Position numbers and translations under genes: made by a program
In this document: piece after piece, positions 34,691-43,738 of the stretch
Layout of the letters: each line of letters opens with the position of its first letter
Numbering within the stretch: the first letter of the stretch is position 1
The notes under the pieces: model-generated
The model's database searches: none
Seen by the model: only the letters and a program-made list of their open reading frames with translations
What the model was told of the DNA's origin: nothing
Source: Paenibacillus gyeongsangnamensis
GTDB lineage: Bacteria > Bacillota > Bacilli > Paenibacillales > NBRC-103111
DNA: 64,000 bases
Direction of reading: 5' to 3'
NCBI RefSeq assembly: GCF_027533625.1
Contig: NZ_JAQAGZ010000021.1
Location: 1-64,000, forward strand

Positions 34691-35710
34691 TTATACTCGA
34701 TATGTCTGAAACTCATTCTCGCAAGGATGGCCGTCGGTAATCATGAACTCCAGCTGGCGCGGAGCTAAAATATAAGCGTAATGGGTGCTTAAGTTCGAAT
34801 CGGCGTGCTGGCAGATAGGCGCTTCATGGCTTTTGAGCACTTCCTGAAGCATTGGCTTGCCAAATTGCTCCGGATTGCTGGAAAGCGTCCTGCTTAAATA
34901 TGCAAATCTGGCGTGCGAGTTTTCCTGGATGCCGTTAATATTTAATGACCGAAAATCTTTCATTTCTTCCGAAATAAAATGATTCGTGCAGAATAGAACC
35001 GAATTGTCCGCAGAACGAACCTTCTGGTACGAACCTGATTTCTCCACGACAGCGCTATTGCCGTCCTGATCGAGAAGCATCATATTCAGCCCTTTGCCGG
35101 CCATTTTGCGGGTTTGGAAATATTGGATCGCCTCCGGGACGCTCTTGCAGCGGGTTAACGCCGGTCTCGGACAGATTAAGGTCGGCAAGCCTGAGCCGTC
35201 CTGATTCGGTGCGATCGGGGCCGACGATTGTCCGATGGCAAAACCGTGATGATTCATTCCGACTTCGATCCATACCGTTCCGACCCAACCGATCGCGATA
35301 AACCGCTGACCGTCGTGCGTGGTCGTTTGCTGCAGCATGTAATATTTATAGTCGTCGCCGATATCGCTTGTTTTTCCCAGCAGCGGCCCATCCGTCTTGT
35401 GATTGATCACGATATTGGTGCAATTCGGGCCTAGCGAAGACACTGCCGAAGCCGCATGCAGCAAAAATATATCCTGTAGATCAACCGCCGCCGCTTCGCT
35501 AATGCCTTCCATTTCTGCAATCAAGTCCGGCTCATATTGATTCGTATATTCGAACATCTGCGTTAGCAGCTTGCTCACATCATCGAGCTTTATGCTTGAT
35601 AAGAACATCGACTTCGACAGCTCCAAGAGCTCATGAATCTGCGGACGGAAAGTTTCTCCTTGCGCTCTGCCGCGCTCCTTTGGTGTACCGAACAAAGAAA
35701 TGTGAAGCAT
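34691..35710 (-). CDS. C45 family (acyl-CoA:6-APA acyltransferase-like) N-terminal nucleophile hydrolase
   Basis: 339 residues. Begins with the RGRAQGE-type helix typical of C45 proteins. The likely nucleophile is C97 in GPNCTNIV, which would be exposed by self-cleavage at N96-C97. Downstream MMLLDQDGNSAVVEKS and the CTNHF segment also fit. Members hydrolyse or transfer N-acyl groups. No signal peptide, so it acts inside the cell, probably removing an acyl group from an imported N-acyl compound. Placed directly after the importer genes of its block. Confidence 0.85.
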   Translation of the reverse strand: MLHISLFGTPKERGRAQGETFRPQIHELLELSKSMFLSSIKLDDVSKLLTQMFEYTNQYEPDLIAEMEGISEAAAVDLQDIFLLHAASAVSSLGPNCTNIVINHKTDGPLLGKTSDIGDDYKYYMLQQTTTHDGQRFIAIGWVGTVWIEVGMNHHGFAIGQSSAPIAPNQDGSGLPTLICPRPALTRCKSVPEAIQYFQTRKMAGKGLNMMLLDQDGNSAVVEKSGSYQKVRSADNSVLFCTNHFISEEMKDFRSLNINGIQENSHARFAYLSRTLSSNPEQFGKPMLQEVLKSHEAPICQHADSNLSTHYAYILAPRQLEFMITDGHPCENEFQTYRV

Positions 35711-35747
35711 TTCGTCTGCCTCCCGATTTGGTTAATCCTCCGACAAC

Positions 35748-36611
35748 TTATCCTTTTGTCGCACCAACGGTCATTCCGGAAGCGATTTTCTCCGACAACA
35801 CCGCAAAGATAATCATCGAAGGAAGCAATAAAATAACGACTCCCGCAAACATACCAACCCAGTCGGAGGTGTAAGTCATCGTATTTTTCAAATTGTAAAC
35901 GCCAAGCGACAACGTGCGTTTGTTCTCGTCGTTGATTAATACCAACGCGAGCAAATATTCGCTCCAAATGACGATGAAGTTCAAGATGGCCGCCGTTACG
36001 ACACCTGGAAGCGCCAGAGGAAACATGATCTTATAATACGTTGTAACTTCCGAAGCTCCGTCAATGGCCGCCGATTCTTCCAATTCGGAAGGCAGCGTTT
36101 TAAAAAAGCCCAACAGCAAAAATATGGTGAATGGCAAAGAAACGGCAGTATATACTAAAATTAATCCGGTCAGCGAATTGGTTAAATGGATTTTGTTCAG
36201 CAGCGTGAACAGCGGAACGAGCAGCAGTTGAACCGGCACTCCCAAGCCTGCCAGAAACAAGGACATAATCCCCGAATTGCCAAAAAATTTATATCTGGCT
36301 AGTACGTAGGCGGCAGGCGCAGCGATAGCAATCGTAAGGACGATCGATCCTCCCACTACCCAGACGCTGTTCATGAAATAAGTGCCCATCTTCGCGGAGA
36401 CCCAAGCGGTCACATAGTTTTGCCATTGCAGAACGGAAGGCAAGCTCCAAACATTGGAAAACAGTTCTTTGTTCGTTTTAAACGAAGTATACATGATCCA
36501 GATGAAGGTAAAAATCGTGAAAATCGCCCAACCGCCCAATAACACGTAATACGGTAATTCGGCAAGCTGGCTTACGATCTTACGTTTACTAGCGGAATTC
36601 GTCCCTGCCAC
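35748..36611 (-). CDS. Sugar ABC transporter permease, MalG type
   Basis: 287 residues from a GTG with GGAGGGG upstream. Six membrane segments and an EAA loop (EESAAIDGASEVTTYY). Last importer gene of the block, followed 37 nt later by the C45 hydrolase gene. Pairs with the MalF-type permease just upstream. Confidence 0.9.
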   Translation of the reverse strand: MAGTNSASKRKIVSQLAELPYYVLLGGWAIFTIFTFIWIMYTSFKTNKELFSNVWSLPSVLQWQNYVTAWVSAKMGTYFMNSVWVVGGSIVLTIAIAAPAAYVLARYKFFGNSGIMSLFLAGLGVPVQLLLVPLFTLLNKIHLTNSLTGLILVYTAVSLPFTIFLLLGFFKTLPSELEESAAIDGASEVTTYYKIMFPLALPGVVTAAILNFIVIWSEYLLALVLINDENKRTLSLGVYNLKNTMTYTSDWVGMFAGVVILLLPSMIIFAVLSEKIASGMTVGATKG

Positions 36612-36623
36612 GCGATCCCCTCC

Positions 36624-37517
36624 TCAAAATTCGATTTTTTCACGTCGCGAAGCAAGCCGGATAAGCGAGGTTCCGAGAATGACCAAGACGAGCAATACGA
36701 CGGCCATCGAAGTTCCGTAACCCATTCTGAAGATCGCTACTCGCTTGCCGAAGGCGATATCGTATAAATAAATGCTCACCGTCTGCGTCGCCCCTGAAGG
36801 CCCGCCTTCCGTCATCGCATAGATCAAATCGAATGCTTTGATTGCATTGATAAACCAAAGGACGGTCACTACGATGATGGAATCCATGATCAACGGAATG
36901 GTAATTGTAAAAAATATTCTCCAATGCCCCGCGCCTTCCACTCTGGCCGCTTCAAACAGCGTCTCCGGAATTTTACCGATGCCGGCCAGCAGAATGACTA
37001 GATAAAACCCTACATAAGTCCAAACCATCGCCGCCAGTACGGATGGAAAAGCCCAAGTGGTATTCAGCCATGCATGCGTCCAGGAATTGAGCCCGAACAG
37101 CTTTAAAATTCCGTTGATCAGGCCGAACGTGTCATTGTACATGAATACCCAAAGTACGCCTAAGCCGACGGCCGGCACCACATTCGGGTAAAAGATGATG
37201 GAGCGCACCAGCTTCTTGCCTTTGAAATTGGGCCTGTTCAACATTCCCGAAAACAGCAGCGCCAATCCGATAACAAAAAAACCACCGACAAAAGCGATTG
37301 TTAAGGTATTCTTGAGTGAAGCTAGAAACATGCCGTCTTGAAACAATTCTTTGAAGTTTTTTAAGCCTACATATTGCATCTGCGGAACAAAACCCGACCA
37401 CTCGTTAAAGCTTACCCAGAGGGCTTGAACCGTGGGATACAGAAAAAACAGGCCATAGATGATTAATGCCGGCGCCAAAAAAGGGATAATGATTTTGGAT
37501 CTACCGAAACGCCTCAA
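36624..37517 (-). CDS. Sugar ABC transporter permease, MalF type
   Basis: 297 residues from a TTG with GGGGGGAAG close upstream. Six membrane segments, with the EAA motif FEAARVEGAGHWRIFF. It lies 76 nt after the binding-protein gene, with a 15-bp stem-loop in the gap. No ATPase gene in the block. Confidence 0.9.
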   Translation of the reverse strand: MRRFGRSKIIIPFLAPALIIYGLFFLYPTVQALWVSFNEWSGFVPQMQYVGLKNFKELFQDGMFLASLKNTLTIAFVGGFFVIGLALLFSGMLNRPNFKGKKLVRSIIFYPNVVPAVGLGVLWVFMYNDTFGLINGILKLFGLNSWTHAWLNTTWAFPSVLAAMVWTYVGFYLVILLAGIGKIPETLFEAARVEGAGHWRIFFTITIPLIMDSIIVVTVLWFINAIKAFDLIYAMTEGGPSGATQTVSIYLYDIAFGKRVAIFRMGYGTSMAVVLLVLVILGTSLIRLASRREKIEF

Positions 37518-37532
37518 TGACTTCCCCCCCTC

Positions 37533-37568
37533 TAATATCCCGATCTGTATGCTCAGATCGGGATATTA
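37533..37568 (-). promoter_or_regulatory. Stem-loop between binding-protein and permease genes
   Basis: Perfect 15-bp stem (37533-37547 with 37554-37568), 6-nt loop, and no T-tract afterwards. It fits an mRNA-stabilising or 3'-processing element that raises binding-protein yield over permeases, rather than a terminator. Confidence 0.6.
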
Positions 37569-37593
37569 TCAGTTTTAATGATTACATTCGATG

Positions 37594-38928
37594 TTATTTG
37601 CTGGCGTAGTAAGCCTTTTGCTGTTTCACCATTTGGTCAATGAATTGCTCAGGCGTAATTTTCCCGAAGAACAATTGATCGTCAACCGCCCATAGTACCC
37701 TCTTATCCAACTCGGCGAAGTCCTTCTCTAAGCCGCCCCATTTCGGAACAACCTTCGAAGCATTATTGAAAATATCGGCCTGGGCACTTAATCCGGTCGG
37801 CATTGGCGATTCTTTCGTCGACACTGGGGTGCCCAATTGCACAAGCTTGTCCATTTGAGCCTTGGCCGTCAAGAACTTCAGAAGCTGAGCGGCTGCGTCT
37901 TTATTCTTGGAATCCTTCATAACAACCCAACCGTTAGTCCATACTTCCGCTACTTTCCCGTCATACTGGCCAAGGTCAGGGAACTTGAACATCTGCATAT
38001 CGAAGCCATCCGGAATTTGCTTCGCCATTTCGGAAGGCAGCCAAGCGCCGTTAAGAATCATCCCCGCCTTGCCGTTGATCCAGTTCACTTGGCCGGCTGG
38101 GTACGCGGAGCCCTCATAGCCTTGGGCAAGATATTGATGATCGATCAGGTAACGCAATTTCTTGGCAGCTTCAAGGAATCCCGGATCTCGCCACGACTCG
38201 CCCGTTTTGTCGGCAGCTGCAGCATAGAGTTTGTCCGGTCCAACCTCGCGCGTTGCAAGCCAAGCGAAATACCAGAAGTTATAAAATTGAATGTTCCCGT
38301 CTGCAGCCAACGGGGCGATTCCCTGTTTCTTCAAAGCTTCGCATACTTGCAAGAATTGATCCCAGGTTTGCGGAGGCTGAAGGCCCAGTTTCTTAAATAA
38401 AGATGCGCTGTAGAAAAATCCCGAAGTATACGTGTCCCGCGGCAGCACGTAAATTTTGTTGTCTTTATATTTCATCTGGTTTAGAACGTTGGGTGTGAAC
38501 GTGTCAATCCAGTTTTGACTGGAATTATACGCTTTTGTCGCCAAATAACTATCCAACGGGGCAGCAAGGCCATTATCGACCAGGCCCGCCGTCAGCTCCG
38601 AGTTCGACTGTTCGACGATATCGGGAACTTGGCCTGACATTAATTTACTGCGCAATGTAGTGATAACATCTCGGCCTGCCCAAGTCGGCTTCACTTTGAT
38701 GCCCGTTTCGGTTTCAAATTGTTTAAATGCATCGGCTAGCCAAATTTGCAGCGGCTCACCTTGACTGAATTCCGACCAATAATCGATCGTTACGTTTTGA
38801 TTGCTTGCAGTTCCAGAACCGGACGGTGCGCTAGTCGAGTTTGTTGATGTGCCCGACGGGCTGGAGCAAGCAGAAAGCAAGGAAATGACCAATACAAACG
38901 CCAACATCATCTTCCATTTTTTAGCCAT
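37594..38928 (-). CDS. Sugar ABC transporter solute-binding lipoprotein
   Basis: 444 residues. A lipoprotein signal with lipobox LSAC puts C21 at the processed N-terminus, then a long Ser/Thr/Gly linker. Family 1 extracellular sugar-binding fold. First gene of the block reading toward 29.7 kb. Its ligand is unknown; the downstream N-acyl hydrolase and NagB-like genes suggest an N-acylated or amino-sugar compound. Confidence 0.92.
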   Translation of the reverse strand: MAKKWKMMLAFVLVISLLSACSSPSGTSTNSTSAPSGSGTASNQNVTIDYWSEFSQGEPLQIWLADAFKQFETETGIKVKPTWAGRDVITTLRSKLMSGQVPDIVEQSNSELTAGLVDNGLAAPLDSYLATKAYNSSQNWIDTFTPNVLNQMKYKDNKIYVLPRDTYTSGFFYSASLFKKLGLQPPQTWDQFLQVCEALKKQGIAPLAADGNIQFYNFWYFAWLATREVGPDKLYAAAADKTGESWRDPGFLEAAKKLRYLIDHQYLAQGYEGSAYPAGQVNWINGKAGMILNGAWLPSEMAKQIPDGFDMQMFKFPDLGQYDGKVAEVWTNGWVVMKDSKNKDAAAQLLKFLTAKAQMDKLVQLGTPVSTKESPMPTGLSAQADIFNNASKVVPKWGGLEKDFAELDKRVLWAVDDQLFFGKITPEQFIDQMVKQQKAYYASK

Positions 38929-39587
38929 CTTTTTCCCTCTTTTTTGTGAATTTTTTCAAGACGGTTCGTTTGATTCCAGATTACAGTAATCGATTTCTTT
39001 TTTTAGTAAAAAAAATTGAAACCACGAGTTCTTATGATGAAATAATACTTCTCATGTATTTTTTAATATCACCCCTTTAAATATTTATCTTTCAAAATTT
39101 ATGATAGCTTATATAACATATTAATGACTAAAACAATGAATGTCAATGAGTTTATTAATTATTCACCGACTATATGTTATGTTATATAACATGTTATTGA
39201 ACTCGAGAAAATAAGGTAATTTTTAACCCACAATTTTATATCCAAATTATAGAAATCGATATCTTTTCGAAATGAAATAGTGTAAATGCCCATCATCCTT
39301 CCAGAGTTGAAAATGCTAACGCCTTTTTTCTGCCGAATGCCAGGAAAGTCTGCCCGAGTAGAAAGCGTGGCTACGCCGCTTAGGAAAACGCTTTCTTCTT
39401 CTCATTATAACATAATTTGATTTCTCTTCAATCCTTTATATTTTCACGAAAAACTATTCAGATTTTATGATTCGATGTAATATGATGGTGACAGACTATA
39501 TCCTTTTTGAAAGGAGGAGATCAGCGTTATTTTATAGAGGGAATTGCCATTACGGGATGAAAAACCAATCATTTGAGGTGTTAATAC
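38929..39587. other. AT-rich divergent intergenic region
   Basis: 659 nt between the divergent binding-protein and sulfatase genes, with no coding frame. It holds a perfect palindrome at 39179-39192, a related half-site at 39112-39121, and a weak 9-bp hairpin (39360-39396) before a T-rich stretch. Promoters for both directions must lie here, but I cannot assign -35/-10 boxes with confidence. Confidence 0.6.
39179..39192. promoter_or_regulatory. Candidate operator, ATGTTATATAACAT
   Basis: A 14-bp perfect palindrome in the divergent region. The 10-mer TATATAACAT recurs at 39112-39121, about 71 bp away. The spacing and symmetry fit a dimeric regulator controlling the sulfatase, the importer block, or both. 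No regulator gene is adjacent. Confidence 0.4.
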
Positions 39588-41060
39588 ATGAGTAAACCGA
39601 ATGTTTTATTTATTATGACCGATCAACAACGTTGGGACAGCCTTGGATGTTACGGCAATTCCGTAATCGAGACTGCAAATCTGGATTGGCTTGCTTCTGA
39701 AGGAGTTGTGTTCGAGAACGCTTATTCCTCTTGCCCTTCTTGTGTGCCTGCGAGAGCTTCGATCATGACCGGTATGCATCCGTGGAACACGGGAATTCTC
39801 GGCATGGGCAATGGGCAAGGTCCCATGGGCGGAGGCTTTCAACATACATTGCCTGGTGAATTAAGCAAAGCCGCTTATCATACTCAGGGAGTCGGGAAGA
39901 TGCATTTCCATCCTCAGCGACTATTAAACGGTTTTCATAGTACTTTTCTCGATGAATCGGGAAGAGAGGAATCGCCTGGATTTATATCAGATTACAGGCA
40001 GTGGTTCAATCGAAATAAAACAGGTGATTTTGACATCGTCGATCACGGAATCGATTGGAACTCCTGGATGGCACGCCCATACCATGCGCCTGAATTTTTA
40101 CATCCGACCAATTGGACCGTAAATCAATCCATTGAAGCTTTGAAAAGACGCGATCCAAGCAAACCATTCTTTCTAATGACATCGTTTGCCCGGCCTCATT
40201 CCCCTTACGATGCATTACCCTATTATTTTGATTTATATCAGAAAAAACAAGTACCTGAACCCTATGTTGGCGATTGGGCAAGCATCCACGATGTCGAAGA
40301 AGATGCCGCCAAACCGGATGCTTGGAGAGGAGTAAGAAGCAAAGGAGAAATTCGACGCGCAAGAGCCGGGTATTACGGTTCCATTCATCATATAGATCAC
40401 CAGATCGGTAGACTTCTGTTATATCTGCAAAAAATCCAACAGTTGGAAAATACTTTAATTATTTTCACATCCGATCATGGCGACATGTTAGGGGATCATA
40501 ACTTGTGGAGGAAAACGTACGCTTATGAAGGTTCCGCCCACATTCCGATGATTGTGCGATTGCCCGAGTCATTAGGAAAACCGTCGTACAAAAGAATTGA
40601 TGCTCCTGTTCTGCTGCAAGATATTATGCCAACCATATTGGAAGCCACGGGAACAGAAATCCCCGAAACTGTAGACGGAATAAGTATGCTCGGATTAATA
40701 CGGGGAGAACAGACCGAGCGGAGTTATATTCACGGCGAACATTGCACCTGCTATTCGGAGGAACAAGAAATGCAATACTTGACGGATGGGAGAATGAAAT
40801 ATATTTGGTTACCACGAGTAGGAATAGAGCAATTATTTGATCTAACCGAAGGTAGAGATGAGACTATAAATTTGGCGAAAAAAAAAGAATATTCGCACGA
40901 ACTTCAAAAATGGAGAGCCCGTTTGGTAGCGGAACTATCGCCCCGCAACGCCGGCTTAACAGACGGTGACCAATTGGTTAATCAATCCGGCAAGCCTTAC
41001 CTGACTTCACCAAAATACAAGGAAAGACTGGATGCGTGGGAGAGAGAATTTAAAAAATGA
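39588..41060 (+). CDS. Type I sulfatase (Cys type)
   Basis: 490 residues. N-terminal NVLFIMTDQQRWDSLGCYGN supplies the metal aspartates. The formylglycine motif is C52-V-P-A-R (CxPxR), so C52 must be oxidised by a sulfatase-maturating enzyme not encoded here. Further conserved parts are GMHPWNTG, GKMHFHP, TSDHGDMLGDHNLW and a C-terminal domain. No signal peptide, so it desulfates an imported sulfate ester. It is the only intact plus-strand gene in the second half of the window and is divergent from the block starting at 38.9 kb, which may import its substrate. ATG with GAGGTG upstream. Confidence 0.92.
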   Translation: MSKPNVLFIMTDQQRWDSLGCYGNSVIETANLDWLASEGVVFENAYSSCPSCVPARASIMTGMHPWNTGILGMGNGQGPMGGGFQHTLPGELSKAAYHTQGVGKMHFHPQRLLNGFHSTFLDESGREESPGFISDYRQWFNRNKTGDFDIVDHGIDWNSWMARPYHAPEFLHPTNWTVNQSIEALKRRDPSKPFFLMTSFARPHSPYDALPYYFDLYQKKQVPEPYVGDWASIHDVEEDAAKPDAWRGVRSKGEIRRARAGYYGSIHHIDHQIGRLLLYLQKIQQLENTLIIFTSDHGDMLGDHNLWRKTYAYEGSAHIPMIVRLPESLGKPSYKRIDAPVLLQDIMPTILEATGTEIPETVDGISMLGLIRGEQTERSYIHGEHCTCYSEEQEMQYLTDGRMKYIWLPRVGIEQLFDLTEGRDETINLAKKKEYSHELQKWRARLVAELSPRNAGLTDGDQLVNQSGKPYLTSPKYKERLDAWEREFKK

Positions 41061-41165
41061 TAAAATCCGGCTCTGGTACAAAAATCTCTTCCATATTAAC
41101 AAATCTATCTTAAAAATCGATAAACAATGATTCGACAAATGAACATCTGAAATTAGATACTTAAG

Positions 41166-41200
41166 TGAACGACCAGTACCCGGCGGGAACTGGTCGTTCA
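41166..41200. repeat. 12-bp inverted repeat after sulfatase
   Basis: TGAACGACCAGT (41166-41177) pairs with 41189-41200, 11-nt loop, no T-tract. It could be a weak terminator or belong to the insertion-sequence scrap that follows. Confidence 0.4.
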
Positions 41201-41220
41201 AGATGGTTATGGGCGGATGA

Positions 41221-41367
41221 ATTCAACCTTTGACCGTGCCTGGGGAAAGCACGTACAAGAAAGTGATCGCCTTGTACAAGAAGGTCAGCCTGCTCATTAT
41301 CGACGAATGGCTGCTTGTTTCGCTTACGGCAAGCGAATCCCGAGACTCCTATAAAAATCAATACTAA
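41221..41367 (+). pseudogene. IstB fragment (IS21-family helper ATPase)
   Basis: An open frame of 48 codons reads GESTYKKVIALYKK then LLIIDEWLL and SESRD, the region of IstB around the Walker B aspartate. There is no start, no Walker A and no istA nearby. The rest of 41061-41518 shows nothing else coding. It is an IS21 relic between the sulfatase and the next block. Confidence 0.6.
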
Positions 41368-41518
41368 AATTGGATTACATGTACCCAGAGGGATAACTGT
41401 TAACTTTTTGACGGAATATTAACACCAATTTACACAACTTTTCCCCAAATTAATTCTTATTGCTCAGTGCTGATAAAAGCAACGCAAGTGCAAAAGCCCC
41501 CACCAATTTAAATCCCCA

Positions 41519-41989
41519 TTAGTTCCTCAAGAGTATTTCCTTTAACACGGAAGCAACCATGTTATGATCTTCCTCACCAGGCAGTCCCGATACCGTGATG
41601 GTTCCTACAATACCTTCATTTTCCAAATGTAACGGAAAGGCGCCGCCTTCAGCCTTGTAATCATTCGGGTCGAGGCCGGAGTCTTCTACCGTTGAACCTG
41701 TCGAATTCAGAAATACGTGCATATAGTAGGAACTATGGCCGAAGTGATGGACGACGTTATTTTTCCATGACACCCATTCATCGTTATGAGAAGATCTGCC
41801 GTCCATTCTGCTGTAAAATAACAACTCGCCGTTTCTTCGAATGTCGACAACGATTGATTTATGCTCTCGGATCGCTTTTTCTATAATTCTGCTCCCAACC
41901 TTGTAGGCTGTTTCATTCGTGAAAACGGAAAAACGGAGGTCAGCTTCTTCCTGTAACAATGTCTGTAATAAAGCGTTGTATTGTTCCAA
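41519..41989 (-). CDS. Heme-degrading domain / UPF0303 family protein
   Basis: 156 residues from the TTG at 41989; a GTG at 41998 lies too close to AAAGGAA. Fold of the HbpS/GlcG-like family, with KAIREHKSIVVDI and the Gly-rich GAFPLHLENEGIVGTITVSGLP typical of UPF0303. Function poorly known; HbpS relatives bind or degrade heme, while GlcG-like relatives occur in sugar or glycolate loci. It ends the block, 50 nt after the 2-hydroxyacid dehydrogenase. Confidence 0.8.
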   Translation of the reverse strand: MEQYNALLQTLLQEEADLRFSVFTNETAYKVGSRIIEKAIREHKSIVVDIRRNGELLFYSRMDGRSSHNDEWVSWKNNVVHHFGHSSYYMHVFLNSTGSTVEDSGLDPNDYKAEGGAFPLHLENEGIVGTITVSGLPGEEDHNMVASVLKEILLRN

Positions 41990-42039
41990 AGGGAACACTT
42001 CCTTTTCCAGTAAATTAGTGACGGTGTTGAAGGGTCTGT

Positions 42040-42993
42040 TTAATAATGCTTTTCAAAATCCACCAGATTGCAGGACGGTCGACCGTTATGAAGATATGCC
42101 TTCAAGTTTGTCAGGAAAATCTCCATCGCTCTGTCATCATAATAAACGGTCGAGCCTGAATTATGCGGGGTGATGATGACATTGTCGAGCTGCCACAACG
42201 GACTCGTCTCAGGCAAAGGTTCTTGCTCGAATACATCCAACCCCGCACCGGAGATTTGGCCCTCGCGCAGCGCTTCAAGCAAAGCCTCCGTATTCGCCGT
42301 TCCGCCCCTTCCAATATTGATAAAATGTGCCGACGGCTTCATAAGGGCAAATTCTCTTCTTCCAAATAAATGACGCGTCTCCGGAGTCAAAGGAAGCGTA
42401 GCAATCACGAAATCGCTTAGACGCAGCACCTCATCGAGTCCGGAATGATCGAACATTCTGTCCACATAGGGCGATGGCTCTCCGGATCTTCTCACCCCGA
42501 GCACCTCCATGCCGAAAGCCTTGCCTAGCCTGGCTGTTTCCTCACCGATCGCCCCGACTCCGATTACGCCCATCGTCTGGCCGTGTATTTCATGCAGCTC
42601 GCCCGTCGATTTCCATATACTTTGGACCTGATGGCGGATCGAAAGGTGAAGCTTTCTTGAAAAGGCTAGCATCATCGCCAAGATCGTTTCGGAAATCGGA
42701 AAAGCATGCACTCCACTGGCATTTGTCAAAATGATCCTAAGTGCTGCCATTTTAGCAAGCGGCATTTGGTCCACTCCCGCCCCCCAATTTTGCACCCATT
42801 TTAATTTTGTGTTCGGATGCAAACATTGCTCGGCAGCCGTTTCGTTCCATCCAACCAGAATCTCGGCATCTTCCAAATGGACGGACCATTGCTCTTTTTC
42901 GCCATGAATCATTTCCCACCCGGCTGGAATGACCGTGGAAATCCGTTCGAGTTGCTTCGGAGACATCGGACGAAGATATACGATCTTAGGCAC
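42040..42993 (-). CDS. D-isomer-specific 2-hydroxyacid dehydrogenase
   Basis: 317 residues from the GTG at 42993, which sits 6 nt after GAGGAGG; the ATG at 43014 is inside that ribosome site. The NAD-binding loop is GVGAIG. The catalytic Arg, Glu and His are in NIGRGG, VFEQEPLP and TPHNSGS. It would reduce a 2-keto acid or oxidise the D-hydroxy acid. It lies in the ROK-regulated block with oxidoreductases, consistent with sugar-acid metabolism. Confidence 0.9.
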   Translation of the reverse strand: MPKIVYLRPMSPKQLERISTVIPAGWEMIHGEKEQWSVHLEDAEILVGWNETAAEQCLHPNTKLKWVQNWGAGVDQMPLAKMAALRIILTNASGVHAFPISETILAMMLAFSRKLHLSIRHQVQSIWKSTGELHEIHGQTMGVIGVGAIGEETARLGKAFGMEVLGVRRSGEPSPYVDRMFDHSGLDEVLRLSDFVIATLPLTPETRHLFGRREFALMKPSAHFINIGRGGTANTEALLEALREGQISGAGLDVFEQEPLPETSPLWQLDNVIITPHNSGSTVYYDDRAMEIFLTNLKAYLHNGRPSCNLVDFEKHY

Positions 42994-43248
42994 TATTGCC
43001 CTCCTCACTTTCATTATCTAGCCTCTTAGGCCTAAGCAAGACATAATAAACCAGCGTACAGGTCACCCTCATAATTGCAATTGGTTTTGACTGACACCAT
43101 AAGAGGAATCGAAGCAGTGCACATGATAAGAAAAGGACAGGTGGAGTCATCAAGACGTCCCCCTATCCGCTTACCTTCAGACCGGATTTTCCAAGCTTTA
43201 CATGTTCTATACCTTAACCATACGTAAGCTTGCATAGCATTGCCAACT

Positions 43249-43572
43249 TCAAGTCGGACTTTTAAAATAATCCGCTTTTTTCATAAAAATCTGTTCGACG
43301 CGTTCGACAATTTTTCCATCCAGCTCGGATTTTTGTTTCACTTCGTTCCATTCCTCGTCTTGCGAAAAAGCTTCCCACTGTCTTGTCCGCTCTTCCATGC
43401 TTTCGTAATTCATCGTGTAATACAGCTTAGGATGTTCCTCCAAATCCTCCCAGAAATCACAGACCTGCATGCCAAGTCTGGCGAAAATACCAAGCGTATG
43501 ATCGGAAAAGCGCTTTCGAATCGCATCTATTCTTCCTGGAAGAATCGTATAAATTCTCAATTCGTAAATCAT
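43249..43572 (-). CDS. NIPSNAP family protein
   Basis: 107 residues, a complete NIPSNAP-type alpha+beta barrel: begins MIYELRIYTILPGR and includes the WEDLEEHPKLYYTMNYESMEER region with a conserved aromatic core. Biochemical role unknown; these small proteins often accompany sugar or aromatic catabolic genes. About 255 nt separate it from the dehydrogenase gene downstream, so it may have its own transcript. Confidence 0.85.
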   Translation of the reverse strand: MIYELRIYTILPGRIDAIRKRFSDHTLGIFARLGMQVCDFWEDLEEHPKLYYTMNYESMEERTRQWEAFSQDEEWNEVKQKSELDGKIVERVEQIFMKKADYFKSPT

Positions 43573-43738
43573 GCATCATTCACGTCCCATCATCGAAGTT
43601 TTTCAATTCCAATCAACTCCACTTAAATTATAAATGGTCATGTCTGACATGAGAAGGAGTGAATAAATTTACACTAAGTTACTTGAAGTTAAGTGCTGTA
43701 TGTGAGGGCATAGTCCCGCCGCACAGCATCACGATTAT

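Noticed and set aside
39360..39396. Hairpin before the sulfatase as a terminator
   Set aside because: Only 9 bp with a 19-nt loop and no gene ending just before it; noted in the intergenic entry only.
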